From Candidatus Poseidoniaceae archaeon (GTDB taxonomy: Archaea; Thermoplasmatota; Poseidoniia; Poseidoniales; Poseidoniaceae), in assembly GCA_949373095.1 (NCBI GenBank), contig CASIBY010000020.1:1-59770 (forward strand): 59,770 bases of DNA, written 5' to 3'. Made by a program: the position numbers and the translations under genes. Positions 52,400-59,770 of this stretch are shown here, piece after piece; the stretch's first letter is position 1, and each line of letters opens with the position of its first letter. The notes beneath the pieces are model-generated. The model had not been told where the DNA came from, did not search any database, and saw only the letters and a program-made list of their open reading frames with translations.

Positions 52400-53698
52400 T
52401 CAAACTGAAGGCAAAATTCCGACACGGGCGAGTGCGCCCCAAACGGGGTTCAAGAATGCAGGGAGGAAACGATGGCGGAGATATACTGCAGCGGCAAGGG
52501 ATATCTTCTGTACTTTGTTGAGTTTGACTCGCTTGGTGAACACGTCACCCTGTTGCTTCTCAATTTGTCTGAGAATCTTGTCATAGAATGCAATCATGGC
52601 AGCGGGTGAATATCGTGACCTTCGGGGGAGGAGGGGCAACAATTGTCGTGCTTCTTCCAAGTATGTTCTTGCTCGTGCAGCATAACTTCGAACATAAGGC
52701 TCCCAATGTTTGTTGAGAACAATCTTTCCATCGAGTTCAGCCTCTGTCATCCCGTTGCGTTCCAATTCATTTAACGGAAGGTAGACCCGGTCCCGTTGAA
52801 TATCTTCTCCGACATCTCGCAGTACGTTTGTGAGTTGCATGAAAATACCCCATGATTCTGCAAATTTCTTTGCTCTTGGGTCTTCATAACCATAGATTTC
52901 AATACACATAAGGCCGACAACGGAGGCTACTCTGTAGCAATAAACGTAGAGCTCATCAAAATTCCTGTACCGGTTGTTGTAAAGGTCGTCTTCCATGCCG
53001 GAAATCAAATCATCAAAAACTTCCCTGGTGATGCTGTAACGGTCAACTGTGTCCTTTAGAGCGAGGAATACTGGGTCCGTAGAATAGACCTCGTTATAGC
53101 AGGTCGAGAGTTTCTTCCGGAAGAAGAATAACTGTGTGATTTTGTTAAGGTATGCATCTTGGTCAAGAATTGTACCTCGGTTTTGCAACGCTTCAAGTTC
53201 CGCCCGGTAGGACATTGCTTCAGGATCTGATTTGCCTTGGCTTCCTGGGAATCGGTCAGCCCAATCGCCGTCAGCGATGTCGTCCGCACGACGGCAGAAT
53301 GCGTAGATGGCGCACATGGACATTCGTTGGACGTCTGGGAGATATTTGAAGGAGTGATAGAAGTTTCCAGCCTCCTTCATCGTCAGTTCTTCGCAGTATT
53401 CGTAGGCGAGTTTGAGAAGTTCTGCAGGCGGGCGCTCTGACCAAATCGGAGCGTCCAGATGTTCAAACGGATCAACGAGTTCGTTCTTCTCACTAACTAT
53501 TCCAATGTAAGAAGCTCCTTCACGCAGTGCTTCCATTGCGGTCAAGCTCACTGCTTTTACGGCGTCACGGGCTAAAGTGACACCGGCACGCAAGCGCTCG
53601 AGGGTGCTTGGATGCTGAACTTCTTCCTCACCGCTTCGGGTTGAAGCGTTCCCCTTGAGGGGGAAAAGGAGGTCGAGCGGTTTCCGTCGTTCCAGCAT
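52400..53698 (-). CDS. crtB: Squalene/phytoene synthase family protein with N-terminal extension
   Basis: This 432-residue enzyme has GNFYHSFKYLPDVQRMSMCA, then YAFCRRADDIADG (first Asp-rich motif), and TNVLRDVGEDIQRDRVYLP (second). It joins two prenyl diphosphates head to head. Phytoene (C40) or squalene (C30) cannot be told apart by eye. About 95 residues precede the catalytic core (the usual family start is near AYEYCEEL); this part is polar with one amphipathic stretch and has no known domain. ATG 53698 is the ORF start, but an internal Met near residue 55 is possible. Confidence 0.82.
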   Translation of the reverse strand: MLERRKPLDLLFPLKGNASTRSGEEEVQHPSTLERLRAGVTLARDAVKAVSLTAMEALREGASYIGIVSEKNELVDPFEHLDAPIWSERPPAELLKLAYEYCEELTMKEAGNFYHSFKYLPDVQRMSMCAIYAFCRRADDIADGDWADRFPGSQGKSDPEAMSYRAELEALQNRGTILDQDAYLNKITQLFFFRKKLSTCYNEVYSTDPVFLALKDTVDRYSITREVFDDLISGMEDDLYNNRYRNFDELYVYCYRVASVVGLMCIEIYGYEDPRAKKFAESWGIFMQLTNVLRDVGEDIQRDRVYLPLNELERNGMTEAELDGKIVLNKHWEPYVRSYAARARTYLEEARQLLPLLPRRSRYSPAAMIAFYDKILRQIEKQQGDVFTKRVKLNKVQKISLAAAVYLRHRFLPAFLNPVWGALARVGILPSV

Positions 53699-53800
53699 GC
53701 TAACCGTTGCTCCCTCGCGCCGCTTGTTTATGAGACCTCCTCTTTGAGGTGCAAATCTCGCCGCAGTTATCTACTTGTGTAAGTACTTCTTTACTTTAGC

Positions 53801-53816
53801 GATATTATTCTATAGA
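53801..53816 (-). promoter_or_regulatory. AT-rich element upstream of crtB
   Basis: On the minus strand a TATAGAATAATATC stretch sits in the 121-base gap between the second synthase and crtB. It is much more AT-rich than its surroundings and could be a TATA box, giving a leader of roughly 80 bases. An ACCTC/GAGGT inverted repeat lies between it and the start. Suggestion only. Confidence 0.3.
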
Positions 53817-53819
53817 ACA

Positions 53820-54245
53820 CTACTTATCTTTATTTTTCTCAAGAAGCCGACGGACGCCCCCTGGGATGAAAAGTGCGCGAAGTAATTTCCGAGCATATGT
53901 TTTCATTTCATCCCGAGTTACTTTGATTCGTTCCTCCGAATTAAGAATATTTCCCGTTCTGAGAAGGGTGACCGTTCTTTGACCGATTAATACCGGGAGC
54001 ATCGTAGACGCCTTGAGACGAAATTGCTTTTCTGGTATCATGCGAATATAATCTGTTGCGGCCTCAAGGTGTTCATTGGTTAAGTCAAGATATGAGTCAT
54101 AAATCGGGCGAAACGATTCGAGGTTGGTTTCATCCATGAGATCTTCTGGTTTGAGGCCATGTTCTTTCAATACTTCAGACGGGATATAGCAACGCCCAAA
54201 TCGAAGGTCTTCAGGTATGTCTCGTAGGATGTTAATCATTTGCAA
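53820..54245 (-). CDS. Squalene/phytoene synthase-like protein, C-terminal part of a frameshifted gene
   Basis: The 141-residue frame starts at an internal Met. It has MINILRDIPEDLRFGRCYIP, the second Asp-rich motif of the family, then helices to the end (RALFIPGGVRRLLEKNKDK). In this frame the coding continues upstream as EKGVRFGKALQ, back to the run of six C (minus strand) at 54295-54300. This piece and the next were one gene of about 340 residues. See the other half for details. Confidence 0.75.
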   Translation of the reverse strand: MQMINILRDIPEDLRFGRCYIPSEVLKEHGLKPEDLMDETNLESFRPIYDSYLDLTNEHLEAATDYIRMIPEKQFRLKASTMLPVLIGQRTVTLLRTGNILNSEERIKVTRDEMKTYARKLLRALFIPGGVRRLLEKNKDK

Positions 54246-54249
54246 TGCC

Positions 54250-54837
54250 TTACCAAATCGAACTCCCTTTTCGTGGAATATTTTCTCTTCTTCTGGGGGG
54301 CAGATTCATGAGGTGAGCAAGGGACATCTCTGTCCAAAATACGCCGACACAACCGGCGACCCTAAAGGTATAATCGTCCAATTCTGAGTCAGTGCTAAGT
54401 GAGGAAATACTTCCTCCTTCTTTGGCAATCCCAAAGCGTTGGAGGTCCAAGATTTGTCCCCCTACGATGACGTCTAAACATGATAGGATTCGCTGTTGAT
54501 CCCCTTCATCATAATCCTTGAGTCCTTCAACCACATCGTCAACATTCCGAAGTAGTTCAGCTTCGTGTTCGTTTGCCTGTATGCTCGCTAGTTCTAAGAA
54601 ATCAGGCAGTGTTGTGGAACGGCCTTGAGCGACCTCATTGTAAGCGCCAAGGGTGTTGAGAAGTACTTCAGTTTCACCGTGTTTTGAGTCAGCGATGGTG
54701 TCCGCCACCCGTGCAAGGAGGTATAACAAACCGATTTGACCCCGAACCTTCTTTGGTAGGTATTTTAGCGTCGGATAAAACGACCGAGAGGTTGTCTCCA
54801 GCAAATTGTCAATTTTCGGATTGGTCAAGACTGCCAT
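54250..54837 (-). CDS. Squalene/phytoene synthase-like protein, N-terminal part of a frameshifted gene
   Basis: The 195-residue frame starts MAVLTNPKIDNLLETTSRSF, typical of squalene synthases. LLYLLARVADTIADSKHG holds the first Asp-rich motif. It loses the frame at LMNLPPRRRENIP; dropping one C from the six-C run gives LPPEEEKIFHEKGVRFGKA, which joins the next piece. The type is closer to bacterial squalene synthase than the crtB-like neighbour. The pair may act together, as HpnC/HpnD do, but no HpnE-like gene is in the window. Confidence 0.75.
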   Translation of the reverse strand: MAVLTNPKIDNLLETTSRSFYPTLKYLPKKVRGQIGLLYLLARVADTIADSKHGETEVLLNTLGAYNEVAQGRSTTLPDFLELASIQANEHEAELLRNVDDVVEGLKDYDEGDQQRILSCLDVIVGGQILDLQRFGIAKEGGSISSLSTDSELDDYTFRVAGCVGVFWTEMSLAHLMNLPPRRRENIPRKGSSIW

Positions 54838-54936
54838 TTGGTCCCCTCTCTTGAACGCAGCCTGCTCATGTGAATGAACGTATGTGTCTGAAAATTAATG
54901 TGCGTCATTGTGAAAGGCCAAAGGAACGATACAAAG

Positions 54937-56523
54937 ATGGGAGATTTGTCGGAATCCTTTAGGATGGGTCGCCCAAGCGTCGGCCTAGGAGGGGAATGTG
55001 TGAATTGCGGCTCATGTGCAGTGGTCATCCCTGATGACAGTATGTTTTGTCCTGAATGCGGCTCACGGCAAGACAATTCGATGGCTGGTGGATTCAATCC
55101 TCCTGCTCCTCAAAATTTACCACCGTTCCCACCTCAGCGTTCTTTTGACCCAGTATCGGGACAGGAACAGAGAATGCAACAAGAAAACAACTTGAATCAA
55201 ATGGGGCATATTCCTCAAGATACGCTACAAGGAATGGCACAAGGAATCCAGCAAAATCAGAACCTTCCCCCTGGAGTTTACCCTAATCAGCCGCAACAAG
55301 GTGGCTTCCCTCCAACCCAATTTCCTCCTCAACAACAGCAGCCTCCACAACGATCCAATGTAGCACCTGTCTCAGACATGCCGATATTACCCCGTGGTCC
55401 GTCCATTGCAAGTGGAGCTGCCCCAGCCAATAACGGCAATGTTTCCCCGATGAATCCGGGAGGGACAAAAATTGCTCAAAATCCAGCCGCATCACCAACT
55501 GATGCTATGGTAAACCGTCTTGCTGAGGCAGAGCGGGCAGTTAAGGATGAACGAAGAAGCCAATGGCTCTCAATGAATCAATCTCCAGCATCAAGCGTTC
55601 TCGCTAACCTTGGAGGCGGAGAACTTCCTTCCCACCTCCGGGTCGGCAACGATGCGAACAACCCAGCGGCAGAAATCATGGCTGGAGCTCTTGGCCAAAC
55701 ATCCAATGATGCTCCCAACGATGCCCTCCTTCGCCGCATCTCTGAAGTGGCCATCCGCCGAGTTGCTCGAAAGCGAGGTGTTGCAGTTGAAGCACCTCAA
55801 ACCAAACTAAACGGTGACGTCTTTGAAGTAAACGTGACTTATGTTGACGATGGACGAGTTCTTGATACACCAGAGGATTTGGCTCAAGCCTTTGAACATG
55901 CTATTCAAACAGAACTTGCACTCAAGGGCTATGATCTGGCCTGTGCTGTATCCATGTTCCGCTCTAAAGACGGTAAGACAGAGAAACTCGGAGCAGAACC
56001 AGAGGAAGATATGTTCGCCTGTGAGATTTGTGACGGCCTCGTGAAAGACAGCGATCCAACATGTCCACATTGTGGCGCAGTATTCGAAGAAGAAGAGGAA
56101 GAAGAGCCAGAAGCACGGGCGCCTCCTGCTCGGGGCGGTCCACCCGGTCCAAAGAAGAGCGGCGGTCCACCCGGTCCAAAGAAGAGCGGCGGTCCACCCG
56201 GTCCAAAGAAGAGCGGCGGTCCACCCGGTCCAAAGAAGAGCGGCGGTCCACCCGGTCCAAAGAAGAGCGGCGGTCCACCCGGTCCAAAGAAGAGCGGCGG
56301 TCCACCCGGTCCAAAGAAGAGCGGCGGTCCACCCGGTCCAAAGAAGAGCGGCGGTCCACCCGGTCCAAAGAAGAGCGGCGGTCCACCTGGTCCAAAGAAG
56401 AGCGGCGGTCCACCCGGTCCAAAGAAGAGCGGCGGTCCACCCGGTCCAAAGAAGAGCGGCGGTCCCCCCGGCGGTCCAAAACGTGGGCCTCCTGGCGGTC
56501 CAAAACGTGGTCCTTCTCGCTGA
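54937..56523 (+). CDS. Double zinc-ribbon protein with low-complexity linker and Gly-Pro-Lys repeat tail
   Basis: From ATG 54937 this is 528 residues (ATG 54898 adds 13). An N-terminal zinc ribbon, CVNCGSC with CPECGSRQ, leads to a long Pro/Gln/Asn-rich stretch (about 60-190). A predicted folded domain follows (about 235-345; LLRRISEVAIRRVARKRG and FEVNVTYVDDGRVLDTPEDL). A second ribbon (CEICDGLVKDSDPTCPHCG) and an acidic run (EEEEEE) precede twelve copies of GGPPGPKKS and a GGPKRGPP tail. The basic tail suggests nucleic-acid or rRNA contact. It sits 12 bases before the broken helicase. Function unknown. Confidence 0.65.
   Translation: MGDLSESFRMGRPSVGLGGECVNCGSCAVVIPDDSMFCPECGSRQDNSMAGGFNPPAPQNLPPFPPQRSFDPVSGQEQRMQQENNLNQMGHIPQDTLQGMAQGIQQNQNLPPGVYPNQPQQGGFPPTQFPPQQQQPPQRSNVAPVSDMPILPRGPSIASGAAPANNGNVSPMNPGGTKIAQNPAASPTDAMVNRLAEAERAVKDERRSQWLSMNQSPASSVLANLGGGELPSHLRVGNDANNPAAEIMAGALGQTSNDAPNDALLRRISEVAIRRVARKRGVAVEAPQTKLNGDVFEVNVTYVDDGRVLDTPEDLAQAFEHAIQTELALKGYDLACAVSMFRSKDGKTEKLGAEPEEDMFACEICDGLVKDSDPTCPHCGAVFEEEEEEEPEARAPPARGGPPGPKKSGGPPGPKKSGGPPGPKKSGGPPGPKKSGGPPGPKKSGGPPGPKKSGGPPGPKKSGGPPGPKKSGGPPGPKKSGGPPGPKKSGGPPGPKKSGGPPGPKKSGGPPGGPKRGPPGGPKRGPSR
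56134..56457 (+). repeat. Twelve tandem 27-bp repeats (GGPPGPKKS coding)
   Basis: The unit GGCGGTCCACCCGGTCCAAA plus GAAGAGC is repeated 12 times without gaps, ending at a diverged GGTCCCCCCGGC copy. Copies are identical apart from one silent change (CCT for CCC near 56391), which points to recent expansion or homogenisation. Because 27 is a multiple of three with no stop in any frame, long spurious frames appear on both strands. Confidence 0.95.
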
Positions 56524-57051
56524 AGGTGAGCCAAAATGGCGAACTCAGAGTTTGGCGGCATCGGATTTTCAGGGAAGCTCCGGCCATCGCAAACCGCTGC
56601 GTCAGAGATCATCAAAAAGCAACTTGCTGCTGGCGAAAAGCAACTTCACATTGTGGCCCCTCCCGGTTCGGGAAAAACGATACTCGGCCTCTATGTCTGG
56701 GCTGACCTCGTACGTCTGCCCCACCCTCGTTCTTTCGCCGAATTCTGCAATTCAAGCCCAATGGGTGGCCCGTACGTCTCTGTTTGATTTGGATGGGAGG
56801 GAGGAAGAGGTCGGGCTGTCCTCTCAAGAATCCTGGACTGCTAACATCCCTTACCTACCAGTCGCTGACAATGGTTCGCACCAAGGGTGACGACTTGGAA
56901 GAGGCAGCAACGCAACTGTGGATCGAGAAGTTACTCGAAATGGGTGAAGCCATCGACACAGCATCTGGACAAGCATGGATTGAGGACCTGAGCGCCAAGA
57001 ACACATCCTATTATGAAAAGCAAATGAAAGGGTTTCGCAAGAAAGCAAGAG

Positions 57052-57492
57052 ATGTCGATGTCGGAAGTCAGCGGTAGCATGTCATGGCTCAATGCGAACT
57101 CAATCAAAGCCATAGAACGACTAAAAGAAGCGAAGATAGGACTCATCATTCTTGACGAATGCCACCATCTGACCGAGCATTGGGGTAAGGTATTGGTTGA
57201 ACTCAAAGATGCGTTTGAGGACCCAGTTATCCTCGGCCTGACTGCAACTCCACCTAATCCTGATGCTGTAGAAGATGCTCAACATTATTCAGACCTTCTT
57301 GGTGATGTTGATTATGAAGTCCCAACACCTGCACTTGTACGTGATTCAAACTTAGCTCCGTACCAGGACTTGTGTTACTTCGTACGACCTTCTGCGAAGG
57401 AATTGGCTTACATTAGCGAAGCCGATGGTTCGTTTTTATCCGTTGTTGAAGAGATCTCCCAAGTCCGCACGAGGATACATCTCGAGCCCTAG
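57052..57492 (+). CDS. Helicase fragment with DECH box
   Basis: This is the longest intact piece of the N-terminal motor. It holds IGLIILDECHHLTEHWGKV (motif II) and VILGLTATPPNPDAVEDA (motif III), followed by YEVPTPALVRDSNLAPYQD. The frame breaks at LEP just before a stop at 57490-57492, after which the same frame resumes with sensible sequence. The start shown is internal. Part of the broken gene 56536-59337. Confidence 0.6.
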   Translation: MSMSEVSGSMSWLNANSIKAIERLKEAKIGLIILDECHHLTEHWGKVLVELKDAFEDPVILGLTATPPNPDAVEDAQHYSDLLGDVDYEVPTPALVRDSNLAPYQDLCYFVRPSAKELAYISEADGSFLSVVEEISQVRTRIHLEP

Positions 57493-58117
57493 CCGTTCCC
57501 CGATTGGCTGTTTTCAAATCTTGAATCCAAAACCATACCCGGACGAGGGGAACTCTCATGGAGGGAATTTGACAAAACCCTTCCCGATTTTTCCCAAGCA
57601 GCCCGTGCTTACCTTCCTCGCATCGGGCGCAAGTTTGCCCAAAGGTGTTCCGAGGGTAGCGGTGGGAGTTAACGACTTTAACGAAGCCTCACCGGATGAT
57701 CGTACTTTTACGGCCTCTTGTTGGACCGCTACGTACGGTTTGGACTACGCCGCTCCGAACATGAAGGCAGACCATCGAACTGGCAGAAGACGTGACTGAC
57801 CGGCTTCGCTTGCTTGGATACCAGATCACAGAAAGTGGAGCACGGCCATGCGCATCCCCAGTCAGTCGGATTCTCGCTTACGCCGCGGAAAAAACCTCAG
57901 CACTTTCAGAGATTTTGAAGGTAGAGTCCGAATCAATGGGATCGGAACTTTACGTTGTGTCGTCGTGACAGACTTTGAGAAGACATCTTCTACGGCCCTC
58001 GTTGAAGGGATTCATGATGATGAGGCCGGCGGCGCCATTGGCGTATTCAAGGCCCTTGTAGACTGCGAAGTGGGAGACCAACTTGGACCCTGATTTTGAT
58101 GACTGGGCAGCACCCTC

Positions 58118-58618
58118 TTGATCGACGACGATGCAAGTGAACGCTTTCTCGCTAAAGCCCGTGAATGGGTCCATGAACGAGAACTTCGGATTGAATTTCT
58201 GGATGAACCACTCGGACGTTTTCATCACATCCATGGTACTGGAGCGGACTGGGCCCCTCGGTATTATTCAACCATGGTTACCGAATTCTTCCAAGAGGGC
58301 TTCACAAAGTGTTTGATTGGAACCCGTGGGTTATTGGGAGAAGGGTGGGATGCATCACGAATCAATGTCCTCATTGACCTTACAACGGTAACCACAAGCA
58401 TGAGCATCAATCAATTGCGTGGGAGATCTCTGCGCCTTGATAATACATGGCCAAACAAAGTAGCAAACAATTGGGATGTTATTTGCTTGGCTGAAGAATT
58501 CATCAAGGGGTTTGATGATTACGACCGGTTCCGAAAGAAGCACACCAATCTCTTTGGCGTTTGTGACGATGGTTCTATAGAGAAAGGCGTTGGGTCATGT
58601 CCACGCCGCTTTTACTGA
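58118..58618 (+). CDS. Helicase fragment with motifs V and VI
   Basis: This piece contains LLIDDDASERFLAKAREW-like sequence, then CLIGTRGLLGEGWDASRINV (motif V) and SMSINQLRGRSLRLDNTWP (motif VI), and WDVICLAEEFIKGFDDYDRF. The next frame continues with GHVHAAFTELQPEGINEG, so the stop at 58616 is due to a frame break near 58590. Part of the broken gene 56536-59337. Confidence 0.6.
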   Translation: MIDDDASERFLAKAREWVHERELRIEFLDEPLGRFHHIHGTGADWAPRYYSTMVTEFFQEGFTKCLIGTRGLLGEGWDASRINVLIDLTTVTTSMSINQLRGRSLRLDNTWPNKVANNWDVICLAEEFIKGFDDYDRFRKKHTNLFGVCDDGSIEKGVGSCPRRFY

Positions 58619-58671
58619 ACTCCAACCCGAGGGAATCAACGAAGGAATGGCCGTTCTGAACCAGGAAATGC

Positions 58672-59337
58672 TTGAACGATCCCGCCGCCGCCCAGAGACT
58701 CGGGACGATGTGGGGCATAGGTGAGCCCTTTTCAGCAGAATCCCGGAAGTCGTTGGAATTCAAGCCGGGCTCATCAGGAGATGGCGGTGGACTTGGGTTC
58801 CAATTCGGAAAGCATGCTGACCCGTGGACTGACGCTTCATTGAACCGTTCCATTATCACCGCCGTAGCCAATGCTATGTGGGACGCAGGACTGCTCCCTC
58901 GTGGAAGTAAACTCGGCGGAGGTGAACGGGGCGGAGGCTGGTATCGCTACTTCATTGAAGGATGTACACAGGAGGAATCCGATATGTTCGCTCAAGCCCT
59001 GAGTGAGGTCTTTGGAGGATTGGAAGATGCACGATACATCATTGGTCGCAGTTCAGTATTCTTTGATGAGACGTTCCTGTCAAAACTCCTTCCCGAAATG
59101 TTGGCCAAGTACCTCCGAAAGGGGCGCAATGAACTCGTCATGTATCACAGAGTGCCCTCATGCCTCGCAGGAAAGAAACAACATGCAAAGTGGTTTGAGG
59201 CGCAATGGAACGCACATGTAAGTCCTGGGCATGCTGTTTACGTCCACAGTGATGAGGGGAAGCAATTGCTTCAGCAGGCAAGGGATGGAGACCTCGTCTC
59301 TCATCATTCCCTTCATCTGAAAGATGTCTATCTCTGA
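58672..59337 (+). CDS. Helicase C-terminal domain fragment
   Basis: The 221-residue piece is the accessory C-terminus of the broken helicase. It is cytoplasmic and alpha/beta, with LNRSIITAVANAMWDAGLLP, GGERGGGWYRYFIEGCTQEE and ELVMYHRVPSCLAGKKQHAK. No catalytic motif was recognised. The start shown is internal; the first dozen residues may be in the wrong frame. The stop is one base from the convergent sucD end. Confidence 0.6.
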   Translation: MNDPAAAQRLGTMWGIGEPFSAESRKSLEFKPGSSGDGGGLGFQFGKHADPWTDASLNRSIITAVANAMWDAGLLPRGSKLGGGERGGGWYRYFIEGCTQEESDMFAQALSEVFGGLEDARYIIGRSSVFFDETFLSKLLPEMLAKYLRKGRNELVMYHRVPSCLAGKKQHAKWFEAQWNAHVSPGHAVYVHSDEGKQLLQQARDGDLVSHHSLHLKDVYL

Positions 59338-59338
59338 C

Positions 59339-59770
59339 TCAGCGTAGTCCGGCTGCCTTGAGGGATTCAAGGAGGACTGCTCCAAGTTCGGATGGGTCCT
59401 TTGCACAAGCGATTCCAGCTGCTTCGAACGCTTCGAATTTCTCTTCTGCGGTTCCTTTTCCACCCGAGATGATCGCCCCGGCATGGCCCATTCTCTTGCC
59501 CGGAGGGGCCGTTGCACCCGCGACGAACCCAACGATGGGTTTCGTGACGTTTTCAGCGGCCCATGCTGCTGCTTCTTGCTCGGCATTCCCACCGATTTCG
59601 CCAATCATGACGATCGCAGCAGTCTGCGGGTCCGCTTGGAATGCAGCGAGGCATTCGATGAACCCAGTACCGTTGACCGGGTCTCCGCCGATTCCGACAC
59701 ATGTGGATTGCCCTTCATCGATGCTCATGGTTTGAGCCACCGCTTCGTAGGTTAACGTTCCAGATTTGGA
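59339..59770 (-). CDS. sucD: Succinyl-CoA synthetase subunit alpha, C-terminal part (cut by window)
   Basis: The frame is open to the window edge; the first residues are [34 protein letters not shown], then [20 protein letters not shown] and [20 protein letters not shown] are typical of SucD. The active-site His is in the [10 protein letters not shown] segment. The enzyme makes ATP or GTP from succinyl-CoA in the TCA cycle. A GTG at 59740 lies in the conserved core and is not the start. The N-terminal half and probably sucC lie outside. Confidence 0.93.
   Translation of the reverse strand, partial: SKSGTLTYEAVAQTMSIDEGQSTCVGIGGDPVNGTGFIECLAAFQADPQTAAIVMIGEIGGNAEQEAAAWAAENVTKPIVGFVAGATAPPGKRMGHAGAIISGGKGTAEEKFEAFEAAGIACAKDPSELGAVLLESLKAAGLR

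Larger units (their letters stand above)
56536..59337 (+). pseudogene. SF2 (DECH-box) helicase with many frame breaks
   Basis: Helicase-like sequence runs through this stretch but jumps among the three forward frames. The order is: GFSGKLRPSQTAAS and VAPPGSGKTILGLYVWADLV (motif I) at 56536-56720; PTLVLSPNSAIQAQWV in another frame; LTMVRTKGDDLEEAATQLW in the third; DECHH and GLTATPPN; then fragments such as FPDWLFSNLESKTIPGRGEL and RLRLLGYQITESGARPC; VVTDFEKTSSTALVEGIHDD; and GTRGLLGEGWDASRINVL with QLRGRSLR (motifs V and VI). Nine or more frame changes are needed, yet motifs are intact. This fits a cluster of sequencing indels or a very young pseudogene. Family: SF2, XPB/restriction-type; not named further. 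Confidence 0.75.

Noticed and set aside
55929-56890. Long open frames on both strands through the 27-bp repeat (207-272 residues)
   Set aside because: The repeat unit has no stop in any frame and is a multiple of three, so all frames stay open. Only the frame with zinc ribbons is supported.
1-59770. CRISPR array, IS element or prophage
   Set aside because: No direct repeats with unique spacers, no transposase or integrase, and no terminal inverted repeats were seen. The Cas4-like nucleases are not next to cas genes.

Overview
This window reads as a euryarchaeal chromosome segment, most likely from a planktonic marine Group II or III archaeon (Poseidoniia-like). The evidence is content, not a database search. 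Translation and RNP genes are archaeal (L10e, L37e, L44e, S27e, aIF2-alpha, Nop10, ABCE1, archaeal TyrRS). Ether-lipid genes (GGPP synthase, geranylgeranyl reductase), Hel308, KEOPS Cgi121, RPA with its partner, and a class III pilin are also present. They sit beside bacterial-type genes (MutS/MutL, SelO, glutaryl-CoA dehydrogenase-like, squalene/phytoene synthases), a mix known from these plankton. Coding density is very high, with many ATGA-type overlaps and no intergenic gap above about 170 bases outside one damaged gene. No IS element, prophage or CRISPR array was seen.

Layout. 0-9 kb: the 3' end of a SprT-like protease, a large unknown membrane protein, a TerB-like membrane protein, hel308-cgi121, and the tldD-tldE protease pair. 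9-15 kb: RPA and its partner, then a Tad/type IV pilus-like set (117-aa protein of unknown function, two GspF-half membrane proteins, secretion ATPase). 15-21 kb: a SAP-repeat protein, a HemC-like protein that seems to have lost its active site, isoprenoid lipid genes and a pilin. 21-28 kb: moaA, aroA, mutL and a frameshifted mutS.

28-36 kb: an extracytoplasmic membrane protein, rpl10e, ABCE1, two tandem paralogous iron-sulfur PD-(D/E)XK nucleases with C-terminal OB-like regions, a ubiquitin-like GG protein, and tRNA-Ser(CGA). 36-40 kb: the archaeal operon rpl44e-rps27e-aIF2-alpha-nop10-PAC2, two membrane proteins and rpl37e. 40-50 kb: purF, a beta-propeller/PKD-like protein with an MBL hydrolase, etfBA, an MCM-like protein with only the N-terminal domain, tyrS, a propeller membrane protein and a glutaryl-CoA dehydrogenase-like gene. 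ETF and the dehydrogenase together suggest acyl-CoA oxidation.

50-59.8 kb: SelO, two squalene/phytoene synthases (one frameshifted), a zinc-ribbon protein ending in twelve 27-bp repeats, an SF2 helicase broken by many frame changes, and the 3' part of sucD. The most interesting items are the tandem Fe-S nuclease-OB pair, the MCM-N-only protein, the HemC-like pseudoenzyme, the pilus-like cluster with its odd leading gene, and a hairpin that could mask the aIF2-alpha ribosome-binding site. Three genes (mutS, the second squalene synthase, the helicase) carry frame breaks; sequencing error and true decay cannot be separated from this sequence alone.
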